Notes: a model not told the origin generated them from the sequence alone. DNA of 39,465 nt from Azophilus sp964572185 (GCA_964572185.1 CAZNFI010000004.1:1-39465), one strand, 5' to 3'. Shown: positions 8,397 to 17,503, numbered from the stretch's first letter. Made by a program: numbers and translations.

Positions 8397-9722
8397 TCAC
8401 GCGCCCAACTCCGCCACCGCGGCGCGGAACAACTCGCCGCGCTGCTCGAAGTTCTCGAACATGTCGAAACTGGCGCAGGCCGGAGAAAGCAGCACCACAT
8501 CCCCGGCTCGCGCCGCCGCCGCGGCGCCATGCACCGCCTCTGCCAGGCTCGCGGCTCGGGTGACCGGCACCCGCGCCCGCACCGCCTGTTCAATTCGCGC
8601 AGCGTCCTCGCCAAGCACCACCAGGTGCCGGGCCGAGTCGGCGATGGCATCGCCGAGCTCGGTAAAGTCTGCCCCCTTGCCATCGCCGCCGGCGATCAGA
8701 ACGATCGAACCCGGAGCAGCCGCAATCCCGGAAAGGGCTGCCACGGTGGCGCCCACATTGGTTGCCTTGGAATCGTTGACGTAGGTTACCTCACCGATCG
8801 AAGCGACGGTTTCACATCGATGCGGCAGTCCCGCAAACCCGGCCAGGGCAGCCTGCAGCGCAGCCCGGTCTCCGTCAAAGCCCCCACCATGCACCAGCGC
8901 CAGGGCAGCGAGTACATTGCGCTCGTTGTGCAGGCCGGTAACCGGCAGCCGGTTCGACTCCACCAGGCTCCGCTCACCGCAGGCCAGCATGCGTTTGCCG
9001 TGCTGCACGCGAATACCCCAGTGGCCGGGCGCCGGCGCATCGCTGCCGAAGGTGACCAGTGCCATGCGCCGCATCGTGGCCGGATGCGTCATGCGGTCGT
9101 CCCTGTTGGCGACGGCCCGCTCCGCACCCAGGTAAATGCGCTGCTTGGCGGCCGCGTAACAGTCCATGCTGCCGTGCCAGTCCAGGTGATCGCCGCTCAG
9201 ATTGAGGATGGTGGCGGCGTGGCTGTTCAGCCTTCGTACCCGCGCCAGTTGGAAACTGGACAGTTCCAGCACGTAACAGTCCCGGTCCGGATGCAGCAGG
9301 TCCAGGGCCGCCAGTCCCAGGTTGCCGCCCACCCCCGGTGAGCTTCCGGCCGCCGCCAGCAGGTGTCCCGCCAGCGACGTCACCGTGCTCTTGCCATTGG
9401 TACCGGTCACCGCAAAGACCGGCGCCCGCACCCTGGCAAGGAACAGGTCGATGTCGTTCAGTACCGGCAGGCCGCAGCCCAGCACCTGTCGTCCCAGCGG
9501 GCTCGCCGGAGCAATGCCTGGGCTCAGAACCACACGGTCGAAACCGGCGGAATCGAATTTCTCCACCGCCATCCGATAGTCCAGGTCGGGGTAGGCCGCC
9601 ATGGCTTCGGCGAGTGCCGGCGGGCGCTCCCGGCTGTCGATCACCACCAGGCTGTCGCAGTCCGCCAGGTGACGCAGGCAGGACATGCCGGTAACACCAA
9701 GACCTACAATTGCCGTTCGCAT
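8397..9722 (-). CDS. murD: UDP-MurNAc-L-alanine:D-glutamate ligase MurD
   Basis: MurD adds D-Glu to UDP-MurNAc-L-Ala. It is 441 aa (E. coli 438). Motifs: AIVGLGVTGMSCLRHLA at the N-terminus, ATP loop VTGTNGKSTVTSLAGHLL, NLSGDHLDWHGS followed by the carbamylated-lysine region YAAAKQRIY, and YVNDSKATN. It begins 15 nt after the mraY stop in the usual order mraY-murD-ftsW. Confidence 0.97.
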   Translation of the reverse strand: MRTAIVGLGVTGMSCLRHLADCDSLVVIDSRERPPALAEAMAAYPDLDYRMAVEKFDSAGFDRVVLSPGIAPASPLGRQVLGCGLPVLNDIDLFLARVRAPVFAVTGTNGKSTVTSLAGHLLAAAGSSPGVGGNLGLAALDLLHPDRDCYVLELSSFQLARVRRLNSHAATILNLSGDHLDWHGSMDCYAAAKQRIYLGAERAVANRDDRMTHPATMRRMALVTFGSDAPAPGHWGIRVQHGKRMLACGERSLVESNRLPVTGLHNERNVLAALALVHGGGFDGDRAALQAALAGFAGLPHRCETVASIGEVTYVNDSKATNVGATVAALSGIAAAPGSIVLIAGGDGKGADFTELGDAIADSARHLVVLGEDAARIEQAVRARVPVTRAASLAEAVHGAAAAARAGDVVLLSPACASFDMFENFEQRGELFRAAVAELGA

Positions 9723-9737
9723 GATGCGCCCTGCCCG

Positions 9738-10820
9738 TCAACGCAACTTGAGCGTGGACAGGCCCACCAGCACCAGCACCAGCGTGACGATCCAGAAGCG
9801 CACGATCACGCGCGGTTCCGGCCAGCCCTTGAGCTCGAAATGGTGATGCATGGGAGCCATGCGGAAGAGGCGTCGTCCGGTGAGCCGGAATGACGCCACC
9901 TGCAGGATGACCGACACCGTCTCGAGCACGAACAGCCCGCCCATGATGAACAGCACGATCTCGTGGCGCACGATGATGGCGACCACCGCCAGCGCGGCGC
10001 CGAGCGCCAGAGCACCGACATCGCCCATGAACACCTGGGCGGGATAGGTATTGAACCACAGGAAGCCTAGCCCGGCGCCAATGATGGCGCCGCAGAAAAC
10101 CGCCACCTCGCCGGCCAGCGGGATATAGGGAATCTGCAGGTAGCTGGCGAATTCGACATGCCCGGCCAGATAGGCGATCAGCGCCAGGGCGGCACTCACC
10201 ATCACCGTGGGCAGAATGGCGAGCCCGTCCAGGCCGTCGGTGAGATTGACGGCATTGCTCATGCCGACGATGACGAAGTACGCCAACACCACGTAGCCCA
10301 GGCCCAGCGGTATGGCCACCGCCTTGAAAAACGGCACGATCAGTTCCGTTTCGGCAGGCAGCTCGGCACTCCAGTACAGAAACACGGCCGCGGCGATGCC
10401 GAACACCGACTGCCAGGCGTACTTCCAGCCGGCGGTAAGACCGCGCGAGTTCCTGCGCGTCAATTTGAGATAGTCGTCAAGCCAGCCAACTCCGCCGAAC
10501 GCCGCTGTGACCAGTAGCGCAGTCCACACATAGCGGTTGTTCAATTCCCCCCACAACAGCGTCGTGACGATGATGACGATGATGATCAGCGCTCCGCCCA
10601 TGGTGGGCGTGCCGGCCTTGGACAGGTGTGTCGCCGGGCCGTCTTCGCGCACGTTCTGGCCGATCTGATTGTCGCCGAGACGCCTGATGACGAATGGGCC
10701 GATCAGCAAAGACATCGCCAGTGCCGTCATGACGCTGACCATGATGCGGAAGGTGAGATACTGAAACACGGAGAATCCGCTGATGAATTCGGCAAGGTAA
10801 TCGGTCAGCCACAACAGCAT
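9738..10820 (-). CDS. mraY: Phospho-MurNAc-pentapeptide translocase MraY
   Basis: MraY transfers phospho-MurNAc-pentapeptide to undecaprenyl phosphate, making lipid I in the inner membrane. It is 360 aa, the same as E. coli. Motifs: GTPTMGGALII, the Asp pair in WLDDYLKLTRR, NAVNLTDGLDGLAI, FMGDVGALALG, and MAPMHHHFELKGWPEPRV. The ATG at 10820 shares one base with the murE stop (TGATG). A frame upstream to 10886 is murE sequence. The direct murE-mraY overlap shows that murF is not between them. Confidence 0.97.
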   Translation of the reverse strand: MLLWLTDYLAEFISGFSVFQYLTFRIMVSVMTALAMSLLIGPFVIRRLGDNQIGQNVREDGPATHLSKAGTPTMGGALIIIVIIVTTLLWGELNNRYVWTALLVTAAFGGVGWLDDYLKLTRRNSRGLTAGWKYAWQSVFGIAAAVFLYWSAELPAETELIVPFFKAVAIPLGLGYVVLAYFVIVGMSNAVNLTDGLDGLAILPTVMVSAALALIAYLAGHVEFASYLQIPYIPLAGEVAVFCGAIIGAGLGFLWFNTYPAQVFMGDVGALALGAALAVVAIIVRHEIVLFIMGGLFVLETVSVILQVASFRLTGRRLFRMAPMHHHFELKGWPEPRVIVRFWIVTLVLVLVGLSTLKLR

Positions 10821-12265
10821 CAGCACAGTTCTCCGAGCGCCGTGCGAACCGTCTCGCGATCGCTGAACGGCTTCCTGGAACCGCACACTTCCTGCCAGGT
10901 CTCGTGGCCCTTTCCGGCAACGATGACCAGATCGTCGGCACCGGCTTCGCCGATGGCGCCGGCAATGGCGGCGCCGCGGTCGAGCTGCTCGCGCACGCGT
11001 GAGGTATCGTCGAGGCCGGCGCGCATCTGCTCGACGATCGCCGCCGGATCTTCCCAGCGCGGGTTGTCACTGGTCAGCCACACCAGGTCCGCCGCGGCGG
11101 CCGCGGCGCGGGCCATCAGCGGACGTTTACCCGCATCCCGATTGCCGCCACAGCCAACCACGCAGATGAGCCGGCCGTGGCAGTGCGCCCGCAGTGCGGC
11201 CAGAGCATTGGCCACGGCATCCGGCGTATGCGCATAGTCGACAATCACCGTCGGCCGGCCCGCAGCGCGAAAGAACTCCATGCGCCCCGGCACGCCACTG
11301 AGGTTGGCCGCGCGCTCCACGAGTTCATCGAATCGGAAACCGGCAGCCGCCAGCACGCCGATGGCGGCGGTGACATTGGCCAGTGCGAACTCGCCGAACA
11401 GGGGCAGTTCGATGCGTTGCCGGCCCCAGGGGCCGGCCAGCCAAGCGCTGAGCCCTCTCGTATGGAAACGCACATGGTCCCAGTGCAGATCCGCACTCTT
11501 CCGCCCGTAAGTCACCACCTCGGGGCGATCCAGGCTGCCCGCCAGTTCGCGGCCGAAGGCATCGTCAACGTTGATCAGAGCCGTAGCCACCGTGGGGAAT
11601 TCGAAAAGGCGCCGCTTGGCGGCGCCGTAGTCTGCGACGGTCGGGTGATAGTCCAGGTGGTCCCGGGTCAGGTTGGAGAATACGGCGAATTCGAAACGCA
11701 CCTGGTCTACCCTGCCCTGGGCCAGCGCGTGCGAACTGGCTTCCAGCACTGCCCAGTCACAACCACGCCGGCGCAGGCAGGCGAGTCGTTTCTGGGTGAC
11801 GATCGCATCCGCGGTGGTGAGTGCCGACGGTCGCAGCCGCTGCGGCTCACCCCAGCCCAGCGTACCCAGGTATCCGGCGGGCTGCTGCAAACCCCGCAAC
11901 AGATCGACGATGTGGCAGGCAATCGAGGTCTTGCCGTTGGTACCGGTCACCCCGACGCAGCGCAACCTGCGGCTCGGGTGTCCGTACAGCCGAGCCGCCA
12001 GGAACCCGCGCCGGCCGCGCAGGTCGGCAACGGTAATCACCGGCACGTCGCCGGCCTCGACCGGCCGTTCCGCAAGTATGCAGGAGGCGCCGCGCTGCGC
12101 GGCTTGCACGGCGTAGTCGTGGCCGTCGACGGCATCGCCGCGTATTGCCACAAAACCTTCGCCCGGCCGGATGGCACGAGAATCCTCAGCCAGCCCGGCG
12201 AGCCCGATATCCGGCAGGCCCGGGTCTTCGAGCAACTCGCGGACGGTCATGAGGATACCGCTCAC
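10820..12265 (-). CDS. murE: UDP-MurNAc-tripeptide ligase MurE (meso-DAP type)
   Basis: MurE adds the third stem-peptide residue. It is 481 aa. Motifs: GVTGTNGKTSIACHIVDLL (ATP loop), NLTRDHLDYHPTVADYGAAK with the carbamylated Lys, VDYAHTPDAVANAL, VVGCGGNRDAGKRP, and TSDNPRWEDP. The DNPR motif marks meso-diaminopimelate as substrate. The start GTG at 12265 overlaps the ftsI stop as GTGA. An ATG five codons inside (12250) is the alternative. Confidence 0.97.
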   Translation of the reverse strand: MSGILMTVRELLEDPGLPDIGLAGLAEDSRAIRPGEGFVAIRGDAVDGHDYAVQAAQRGASCILAERPVEAGDVPVITVADLRGRRGFLAARLYGHPSRRLRCVGVTGTNGKTSIACHIVDLLRGLQQPAGYLGTLGWGEPQRLRPSALTTADAIVTQKRLACLRRRGCDWAVLEASSHALAQGRVDQVRFEFAVFSNLTRDHLDYHPTVADYGAAKRRLFEFPTVATALINVDDAFGRELAGSLDRPEVVTYGRKSADLHWDHVRFHTRGLSAWLAGPWGRQRIELPLFGEFALANVTAAIGVLAAAGFRFDELVERAANLSGVPGRMEFFRAAGRPTVIVDYAHTPDAVANALAALRAHCHGRLICVVGCGGNRDAGKRPLMARAAAAAADLVWLTSDNPRWEDPAAIVEQMRAGLDDTSRVREQLDRGAAIAGAIGEAGADDLVIVAGKGHETWQEVCGSRKPFSDRETVRTALGELC

Positions 12266-13959
12266 GATGGGCCCTGACGCGATCGGCGTTGCGGCCCGCC
12301 GGCTGCCGCCAACTGTTCCCCATCCCGGGGAACGCCCATCAGGCGCAGCGTTCGCTCCGCAACCCTGGCGAACACCGGCGCGGCGACCGCGCCGCCGCCG
12401 ATTTTCGGTCCCTGTGCGTCGTTGATGACCACCACGGTCAAGATGCGCGGGTTGGTAAGCGGCGCCACCCCGACAAACAGCGCCACATGGCGTTTGTCGT
12501 TGTAGCCGCTCGCGTCGACGATGCGCGTGGTTCCGGTCTTGCCGGCCACCCGGTAACCGGGGACGCGCGCACCCGGCGCGGTTCCCTCCGGAGAAGTCAC
12601 GCCTTCCATGAGATCGAGCACGGTGTAGGCGGTCTGCGCATCGAACACCCGTGCGCCTTGCGGCGGCTGATCGAGTTTCAGCACCGAGATCGGCAGCCGC
12701 ACGCCACCGCTGGCCAGTGTCAGGTAGGCCTGGGCGAGCTGCAGCGGTGACAGCGTCAGGCCGTACCCGAAGCCCATGGTCGCCCGCACGATCGGGTGCT
12801 TGAGGCCTTTGTCATCGAGTTCGCCCATGGTCTCGCCGGGCATGCCGCTGCCGACGAAGTCGCCCGCACCGGCCCGGCGCAGTACGTCATGCACGGCCAG
12901 CGGCGGCAGATCCAGCGCCACTTTGGCAAACCCGACCTGGCTCGACTTGTGCAAGGCCCGGGCCAGCGTGATCGGGCCCCGGTTCAGCGGGTCCTCGATC
13001 AGTTTGCCCCGGATGTTCATGTAGCCAGGCGATGTGTCGATGATGGTCTCGGGCCGGAAGCTGCCGGATTCCAGGGCGGCGATGACGGTGAACGGCTTGA
13101 CCGTCGAACCGGGCTCGTAGACGTCGGTTACCGCCCGGTTGCGCATGCCCCCGGAGCGCACCCTGAGCGGTTCGTTGGGGTTGTAGGAAGGCTGATTGAC
13201 CAGCGCCAGGATCTCGCCGGTGTGCACGTCCAGGATCAGCAGCGTGCCCGAAGCGGCCCCGTGCCCGGCGACAGCGCTCTTCAGTTCCCGGTACGCCGAG
13301 TATTGCAGACGCAGGTCGATACTGAGCACCAGGTCCTGCCCCATGCGTGGCGTCGACTTGTATTCCAGGTCGCTCACCGTGTTGCCGAGCCGGTCCTTCA
13401 GCACCAGCTTGCTGCCGTGCCTGCCGCGCAAAACGTGATCGAAGGACTGTTCCACGCCTTCCTGACCCAGATCGTCGATGTTGGTGACGCCCACGATATG
13501 GGCCGTGGTCTCTGCCGCCGGATAGTAACGCCGGTACTCTTCCCGGAAAAAAAGACCCTTGATGCGCAGTTGCCTGATGCGTTCCGCTTCGGTCCAGGGC
13601 ACACGCCTTTTGAGATAGACGAAAGACCTTTCCCGGCCGGCCTCGAGCATTGCGTCGAGCCGCTCGGCGGCGATTCCGACCAGCGGTGCCAGGCGCTCCA
13701 GATCGGCCCTGGCCAATCGCTGTCTGGACGGGTCGGTCCACACCGCAATGGCCGGCGTGCTGATCGCCAGCGGTTCGCCGAAACGGTCGTAAACGACGCC
13801 GCGATAAGCCGGTATGGTCTCGGTACGCAACGACCGGGCATCGCCTTCCTTCTGCAGAAAATCCTTCTCCAGGAAGGCCAGCCATGCCACCCGGGAAGCG
13901 ACCGCCAGCGATCCCATCAACAGTAGGGACACCAGGAAGTAGTGTCGCCAGGCTTTCAA
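12262..13959 (-). CDS. ftsI: Septal transpeptidase FtsI (PBP3)
   Basis: FtsI is the class B penicillin-binding protein that cross-links septal peptidoglycan with FtsW. It is 565 aa: membrane helix at residues 7-29, pedestal region with RGVVYDRFGEPLAIS, and a transpeptidase domain with catalytic EPGSTVKPF (Ser285, Lys288) and KTGTT (474-478). The second motif, normally SSN, reads KSSQVG (residues 338-343), an Asn-to-Gln change encoded by CAG at 12937-12939. The ATG at 13959 overlaps the ftsL stop as ATGA. Identity is certain; the effect of SSQ on beta-lactam binding is unknown. Confidence 0.97.
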   Translation of the reverse strand: MKAWRHYFLVSLLLMGSLAVASRVAWLAFLEKDFLQKEGDARSLRTETIPAYRGVVYDRFGEPLAISTPAIAVWTDPSRQRLARADLERLAPLVGIAAERLDAMLEAGRERSFVYLKRRVPWTEAERIRQLRIKGLFFREEYRRYYPAAETTAHIVGVTNIDDLGQEGVEQSFDHVLRGRHGSKLVLKDRLGNTVSDLEYKSTPRMGQDLVLSIDLRLQYSAYRELKSAVAGHGAASGTLLILDVHTGEILALVNQPSYNPNEPLRVRSGGMRNRAVTDVYEPGSTVKPFTVIAALESGSFRPETIIDTSPGYMNIRGKLIEDPLNRGPITLARALHKSSQVGFAKVALDLPPLAVHDVLRRAGAGDFVGSGMPGETMGELDDKGLKHPIVRATMGFGYGLTLSPLQLAQAYLTLASGGVRLPISVLKLDQPPQGARVFDAQTAYTVLDLMEGVTSPEGTAPGARVPGYRVAGKTGTTRIVDASGYNDKRHVALFVGVAPLTNPRILTVVVINDAQGPKIGGGAVAAPVFARVAERTLRLMGVPRDGEQLAAAGGPQRRSRQGPS

Positions 13960-14315
13960 GGCAGTATCTGCTGCACTTCGTTCGGGAACTGCATGTCGAG
14001 TTCCGCCCCGGCCACCCGCTCCACATGCTGGTAAGCGGCCAGTGCTCCCCTTTCCAGCAATAACCGGCTGTGCTCGGCGAGCAGCCGATCCTGCTGGTGC
14101 CGGGTGGTCTCGAGCTGCCGATGCACCTCGCGGAGCTCATGCGCGGTGAACACCACCTGAACGCCCGATAGCGCCGCCGCAACGGTCAACCCCAGCGCCA
14201 GCCCCATGCGCGAGCTTCGCTGCGGCCGGGTGCTGTTGCCGGCGCGCCGCTTGCGGGGAGCTTTGCCCTGCTTGCGGGACCCGACGGCCCGCTTGCGTTT
14301 CGCCGCCGCCTTCAT
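13956..14315 (-). CDS. ftsL: Cell division protein FtsL
   Basis: FtsL is the small bitopic partner of FtsB and FtsQ that activates FtsWI. From the ATG at 14315 it is 119 aa (E. coli 121). A very basic cytoplasmic tail (MKAAAKRKRAVGSRKQGK, about 36 residues) precedes one membrane helix (LALGLTVAAALSGVQVVFTA). A periplasmic heptad region (HELREVHRQLETTRHQQDRL) ends in NEVQQILP. A second ATG at 14366, closer to the rsmH stop and with AGGCGG 5 nt upstream, would add 17 residues. I prefer 14315 because the cytoplasmic part then has the E. coli length and GGGGTGG precedes it. Confidence 0.9.
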   Translation of the reverse strand: MKAAAKRKRAVGSRKQGKAPRKRRAGNSTRPQRSSRMGLALGLTVAAALSGVQVVFTAHELREVHRQLETTRHQQDRLLAEHSRLLLERGALAAYQHVERVAGAELDMQFPNEVQQILP

Positions 14316-14388
14316 TCGCACCACCCCGGTCGCCCGCGCACCGCCACCGACCAGCCGCCCATGCATCCGCCTGAAGCGCCGCCAGCCA

Positions 14389-15303
14389 TCACTCGCCACG
14401 CTCCACCACGCGCAGCACGGCACTGCGCGCACGCGGGTTACGCATCACCTCGGCACGCGGCGCCCGTAGCGGACCGCCAACAATGCGGGCATCCACGCGC
14501 AGGTCCTTGCGCCGCAGCGGGATTTCCCGGGGTACCTGAGGGGGGGTACTGCGAGCCCGGAAATATCGCTTCACGATCCGGTCCTCCAGTGAATGAAAGG
14601 AGATCACGGCCAGCCGCCCGCCAACCGCCAGGTGTGCGAATACGCCTTCAAGCCCTCGGCGCAGTTCATCGAGTTCCTGATTGATGTGGATGCGTATGGC
14701 CTGAAACACGCGGGTGGCTTCGTGGCCGCGGCGGCGCGGTGGCGGCCGTGCAGTGGCGATGGCTCGCGCCAGTTGCCGCGTGCCGGTGATGGGACGCGCG
14801 GCGACGATGGCTCGACTGATTCGGCGCGCATGGCGCTCTTCGCCGTACTCCCTGACGACGCGGGTCAGGTCATCGACGCCCACCGCATTCAGCCAGTCTG
14901 CCGCGGTCTGCGCCTGACGGCGGTCCATGCGCATGTCCAGCGGACCGTCTGCCCGAAAGCTGAAGCCCCGTTCCGGCCGGTCGAGCTGTGCCGAGGAAAC
15001 GCCCAGGTCCATGATCGCGCCCTGCAACGACTCGATGCCCGCCTCGGACAGAATCTCGACAATGTCGCCAAAGCGCCCGCGCCACGGCACTACACGGTGG
15101 TCTTCGGCAGCCAGCGCCTCGGCACAGGCGAAGGCGTCCTCGTCGCGGTCCACCGCCAGCAGACGGCTCGACGCGTCCAGGCGGCCGAGCAGGCGCCGGC
15201 TGTGCCCACCCTGCCCGAAGGTGGCATCCAGATAGGTGCCCGATGTGCGCTCGGCGACCACCAGATCCACCGTCTCGCGGCACAACACCGGTTCGTGCCT
15301 CAT
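14389..15303 (-). CDS. rsmH: 16S rRNA (cytosine-1402 N4) methyltransferase RsmH (MraW)
   Basis: RsmH methylates C1402 of 16S rRNA using SAM. It is 304 aa (E. coli 313), starting MRHEPVLCRETVDLV. The SAM loop is LDATFGQGGHSRRLL, followed by IMDLGVSSAQLDRPERGFS and VISFHSLEDRIVKRYF, all family signatures. The ATG at 15303 overlaps the mraZ stop as ATGA. rsmI, which 2'-O-methylates the same nucleotide, lies about 1.3 kb upstream across rnpB. Confidence 0.97.
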   Translation of the reverse strand: MRHEPVLCRETVDLVVAERTSGTYLDATFGQGGHSRRLLGRLDASSRLLAVDRDEDAFACAEALAAEDHRVVPWRGRFGDIVEILSEAGIESLQGAIMDLGVSSAQLDRPERGFSFRADGPLDMRMDRRQAQTAADWLNAVGVDDLTRVVREYGEERHARRISRAIVAARPITGTRQLARAIATARPPPRRRGHEATRVFQAIRIHINQELDELRRGLEGVFAHLAVGGRLAVISFHSLEDRIVKRYFRARSTPPQVPREIPLRRKDLRVDARIVGGPLRAPRAEVMRNPRARSAVLRVVERGE

Positions 15304-15758
15304 ACCGACAAGCCGGTGATCTCGCCTGCTTCGGCCAGCAGGGCACCGTTGTCTTGCGAGGTGTGGGCCTCGACACAGGCCTTCCAGGTGGCCTCCGCCC
15401 AGATTTCCACCTTGTTCCCCTGCCCGACGAGCACGAGCGCCTTGTTCAGTGCGCAGTGATCGCGTAGCGGACCAGGCAGCAGAATACGCCCGCTGCCATC
15501 GAGTTCCAGGTCGGTCGCGTGACCGATCAGGATGCGTTGCAGCCAGCGGGTGGACGAGCGCATGTTGGGCAGCGCATCGAGTTGTTCCTGAACGACTTCC
15601 CATTCCGGAAGTGGATAAAGCAGCAGGCACTTCTCGCGCGTATCGACAGTGATCACCAGCTTGCCGCCGGCGATGGCGACAAACCGCTCCCGAAAACGCG
15701 CCGGCAGCGCCATGCGCCCTTTCGCATCCAGTTTGGCGTTGGAGATTCCGCGAAACAC
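15300..15758 (-). CDS. mraZ: Transcriptional regulator MraZ
   Basis: MraZ is the AbrB-fold repressor of the dcw operon. I place the start at GTG 15758, giving MFRGISNAKLDAKGRMALP, the family N-terminus (E. coli MFRG...SKGR), and 152 aa, exactly the E. coli length. An in-frame ATG at 15818 would add 20 residues, but these lie over the operator and the expected transcription start, so I reject it. The second DXXXR repeat is LELDGSGRILLPGPLRDH. It is the first gene of the cluster. Confidence 0.95.
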   Translation of the reverse strand: MFRGISNAKLDAKGRMALPARFRERFVAIAGGKLVITVDTREKCLLLYPLPEWEVVQEQLDALPNMRSSTRWLQRILIGHATDLELDGSGRILLPGPLRDHCALNKALVLVGQGNKVEIWAEATWKACVEAHTSQDNGALLAEAGEITGLSV

Positions 15759-15782
15759 CCTGTTTAGCGCGCCGGCCCCGTG

Positions 15783-15807
15783 GCCCACTTTTTCCCACAA
15801 TTTCCCA
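15783..15807 (-). promoter_or_regulatory. MraZ operator: three TGGGN boxes at 10-bp period
   Basis: On the minus strand TGGGA (15807-15803), TGGGA (15797-15793) and TGGGC (15787-15783) are separated by exactly 5 nt each. E. coli MraZ is known to bind TGGGN direct repeats with 5-nt spacers just ahead of mraZ. The boxes start at the expected transcription start of the upstream promoter, so autorepression is likely. Confidence 0.9.
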
Positions 15808-15814
15808 TAAACCG

Positions 15815-15843
15815 ACACTAATGCCAGCGAGGCGCAGTGTCAA
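15815..15843 (-). promoter_or_regulatory. Sigma70 promoter of the mraZ/dcw operon
   Basis: A perfect -35 TTGACA (15843-15838), 17-bp spacer, and -10 TAGTGT (15820-15815). It would start transcription at about 15808, at the first MraZ box. It is the best promoter seen ahead of the whole cluster. Confidence 0.8.
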
Positions 15844-16099
15844 GATAGGAAAATTCAATTAACTCGCGGATTTACAAGGAATTTCAGGGCGATTCAGGGC
15901 CCCGGGGCGCAGTCCATTCCTCAGAAAATATATTGGCTAAAAGTGGTTATCTCGAATCTACTTTAAAAAAACGGGCTTACCGTCCATGCACTGGCCCGGA
16001 ATACCCGGCCAAATCGGCCAGGGGCGCTACAAAACCGCCCCAGGCAGGCCTCACGCAGCCCTGCGGAGGAATGCACCGCATTCCCGAAGAGAAAAGGAA
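15844..16099. other. Spacer between rnpB and the mraZ promoter with several hairpins
   Basis: No gene is seen here. The spacer holds perfect inverted repeats: GGAATGC-ACC-GCATTCC (16068-16084), GGGGCG-9 nt-CGCCCC (16021-16041), and a small stem with a T-run (15965-15983). They probably belong to rnpB 3' processing and termination. Confidence 0.5.
15965..15983 (-). terminator. Candidate Rho-independent terminator after rnpB
   Basis: On the minus strand ACGG-TAAGC-CCGT is followed by a run of seven T overlapping the stem end. The stem is only 4 bp, so it is weak, but it is the only hairpin plus T-run between rnpB and mraZ. Confidence 0.35.
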
Positions 16100-16484
<385 letters not shown>

Positions 16485-16487
16485 ACG

Positions 16488-16519
16488 TGTAGACTCCCCG
16501 CTCGGCGCAGCGATGTCAA
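16488..16519 (-). promoter_or_regulatory. Putative rnpB promoter
   Basis: A perfect TTGACA (16519-16514) stands upstream of the rnpB 5' end. The best -10-like hexamer, TCTACA (16493-16488), is at a long 20-bp spacing but places the start near 16482, where the RNA begins. Confidence 0.45.
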
Positions 16520-16578
16520 TCGCTGCACGCCCGCTGCCGCACGCCCCTTGAGCGGCGCTCGGCGATGCGCGGCGGCGT

Positions 16579-17418
16579 TCAATGCCGGTCGACTCCCCCG
16601 GCAGCCACAATGTGCCGGTAATAGTCGGACTTCGACCCGCCGCACAACTCCGCCATGACTTTCGCCGCGCGAGCCGGTGGCAGTTCGCGGGCCAGGCAAT
16701 CGAGCAGCCTGGCTTCATCCACGCCACCGGCGCCGTGCACATCGGCGGCCGCCAGAATGCATACGAACTCACCGCGCAGGGCGTTCTGCTCGTGCAACCG
16801 GCCAAGCACTTCCACTGCCGTACCGAGGTAAAAGCTCTCGAACTGCTTGGTCATTTCGCGCCCGACCATGAGCCGGCGGACCGGCGCCACACGGCCGATG
16901 ATCTGCAGGGTGGATTGCATCCGGTGCGGCGCCTCGAAGAACAGCACCGCCTGTCCGGCGGCGCAGATGGTTTGCAAGGCACGCTCCCGGGCGCCCACCG
17001 GCGCCGGCAGAAAGCCAACGAATCGATAGCCATCCAGCGGCAGGGGACAAACCGAGAGCGCCGCCGTGACGGAACTTGCGCCCGGAATCGGCACCACTGC
17101 CACGCCGTGCGCCCAGCAGGACCGCACCAGCCGAAACCCCGGGTCCGAGACCAGGGGCGTTCCGGCATCGGACACCAGCGCCACGTCGGTGCCCTCCTCC
17201 AGCACACGCAATACCCGTTGCGCCGCCCGTTGCTCATTGTCATCGCGCAGCGAAATCAGCCGCGGCCGCCGCACATTGAGGTGAGCTAACAGCGCGGCAG
17301 TGCGTCTGGTATCCTCAGAGGCTATTGTCTCAACCTCGTTGAGTACATTGACTGCTCGACGCGTCACGTCCCCCAGGTTTCCAATGGGCGTTGCCACGAC
17401 ATACAGGCATCCCGGCAT
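16579..17418 (-). CDS. rsmI: 16S rRNA (cytidine-1402 2'-O) methyltransferase RsmI
   Basis: RsmI 2'-O-methylates C1402 of 16S rRNA. It is 279 aa (E. coli 286) from the ATG at 17418: MPGCLYVVATPIGNLGD. Tetrapyrrole-methylase fold motifs: ASEDTRRTAALL, LVSDAGTPLVSDPGFRLV, PIPGASSVTAALS, FFEAPHRMQSTL, and VGREMTKQFE. GGAAAG precedes the ATG. It is divergent from lpoA, whose start region lies within 90 bp. The frame runs further upstream, but that is lpoA antisense. Confidence 0.96.
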   Translation of the reverse strand: MPGCLYVVATPIGNLGDVTRRAVNVLNEVETIASEDTRRTAALLAHLNVRRPRLISLRDDNEQRAAQRVLRVLEEGTDVALVSDAGTPLVSDPGFRLVRSCWAHGVAVVPIPGASSVTAALSVCPLPLDGYRFVGFLPAPVGARERALQTICAAGQAVLFFEAPHRMQSTLQIIGRVAPVRRLMVGREMTKQFESFYLGTAVEVLGRLHEQNALRGEFVCILAAADVHGAGGVDEARLLDCLARELPPARAAKVMAELCGGSKSDYYRHIVAAGGVDRH

Positions 17419-17503
17419 GTGCTTTCCAGAGCGCGCAATCAGTCCCGAATCAAAATACCCCGATTGGCCGCGGCTTACTACGCGCGATTGCAAAGCGGTT
17501 CCG

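Noticed and set aside
15759..15818. An N-terminal extension of mraZ from the ATG at 15818
   Set aside because: It would overlay the MraZ boxes and precede the expected transcription start; the GTG at 15758 gives the exact family length.
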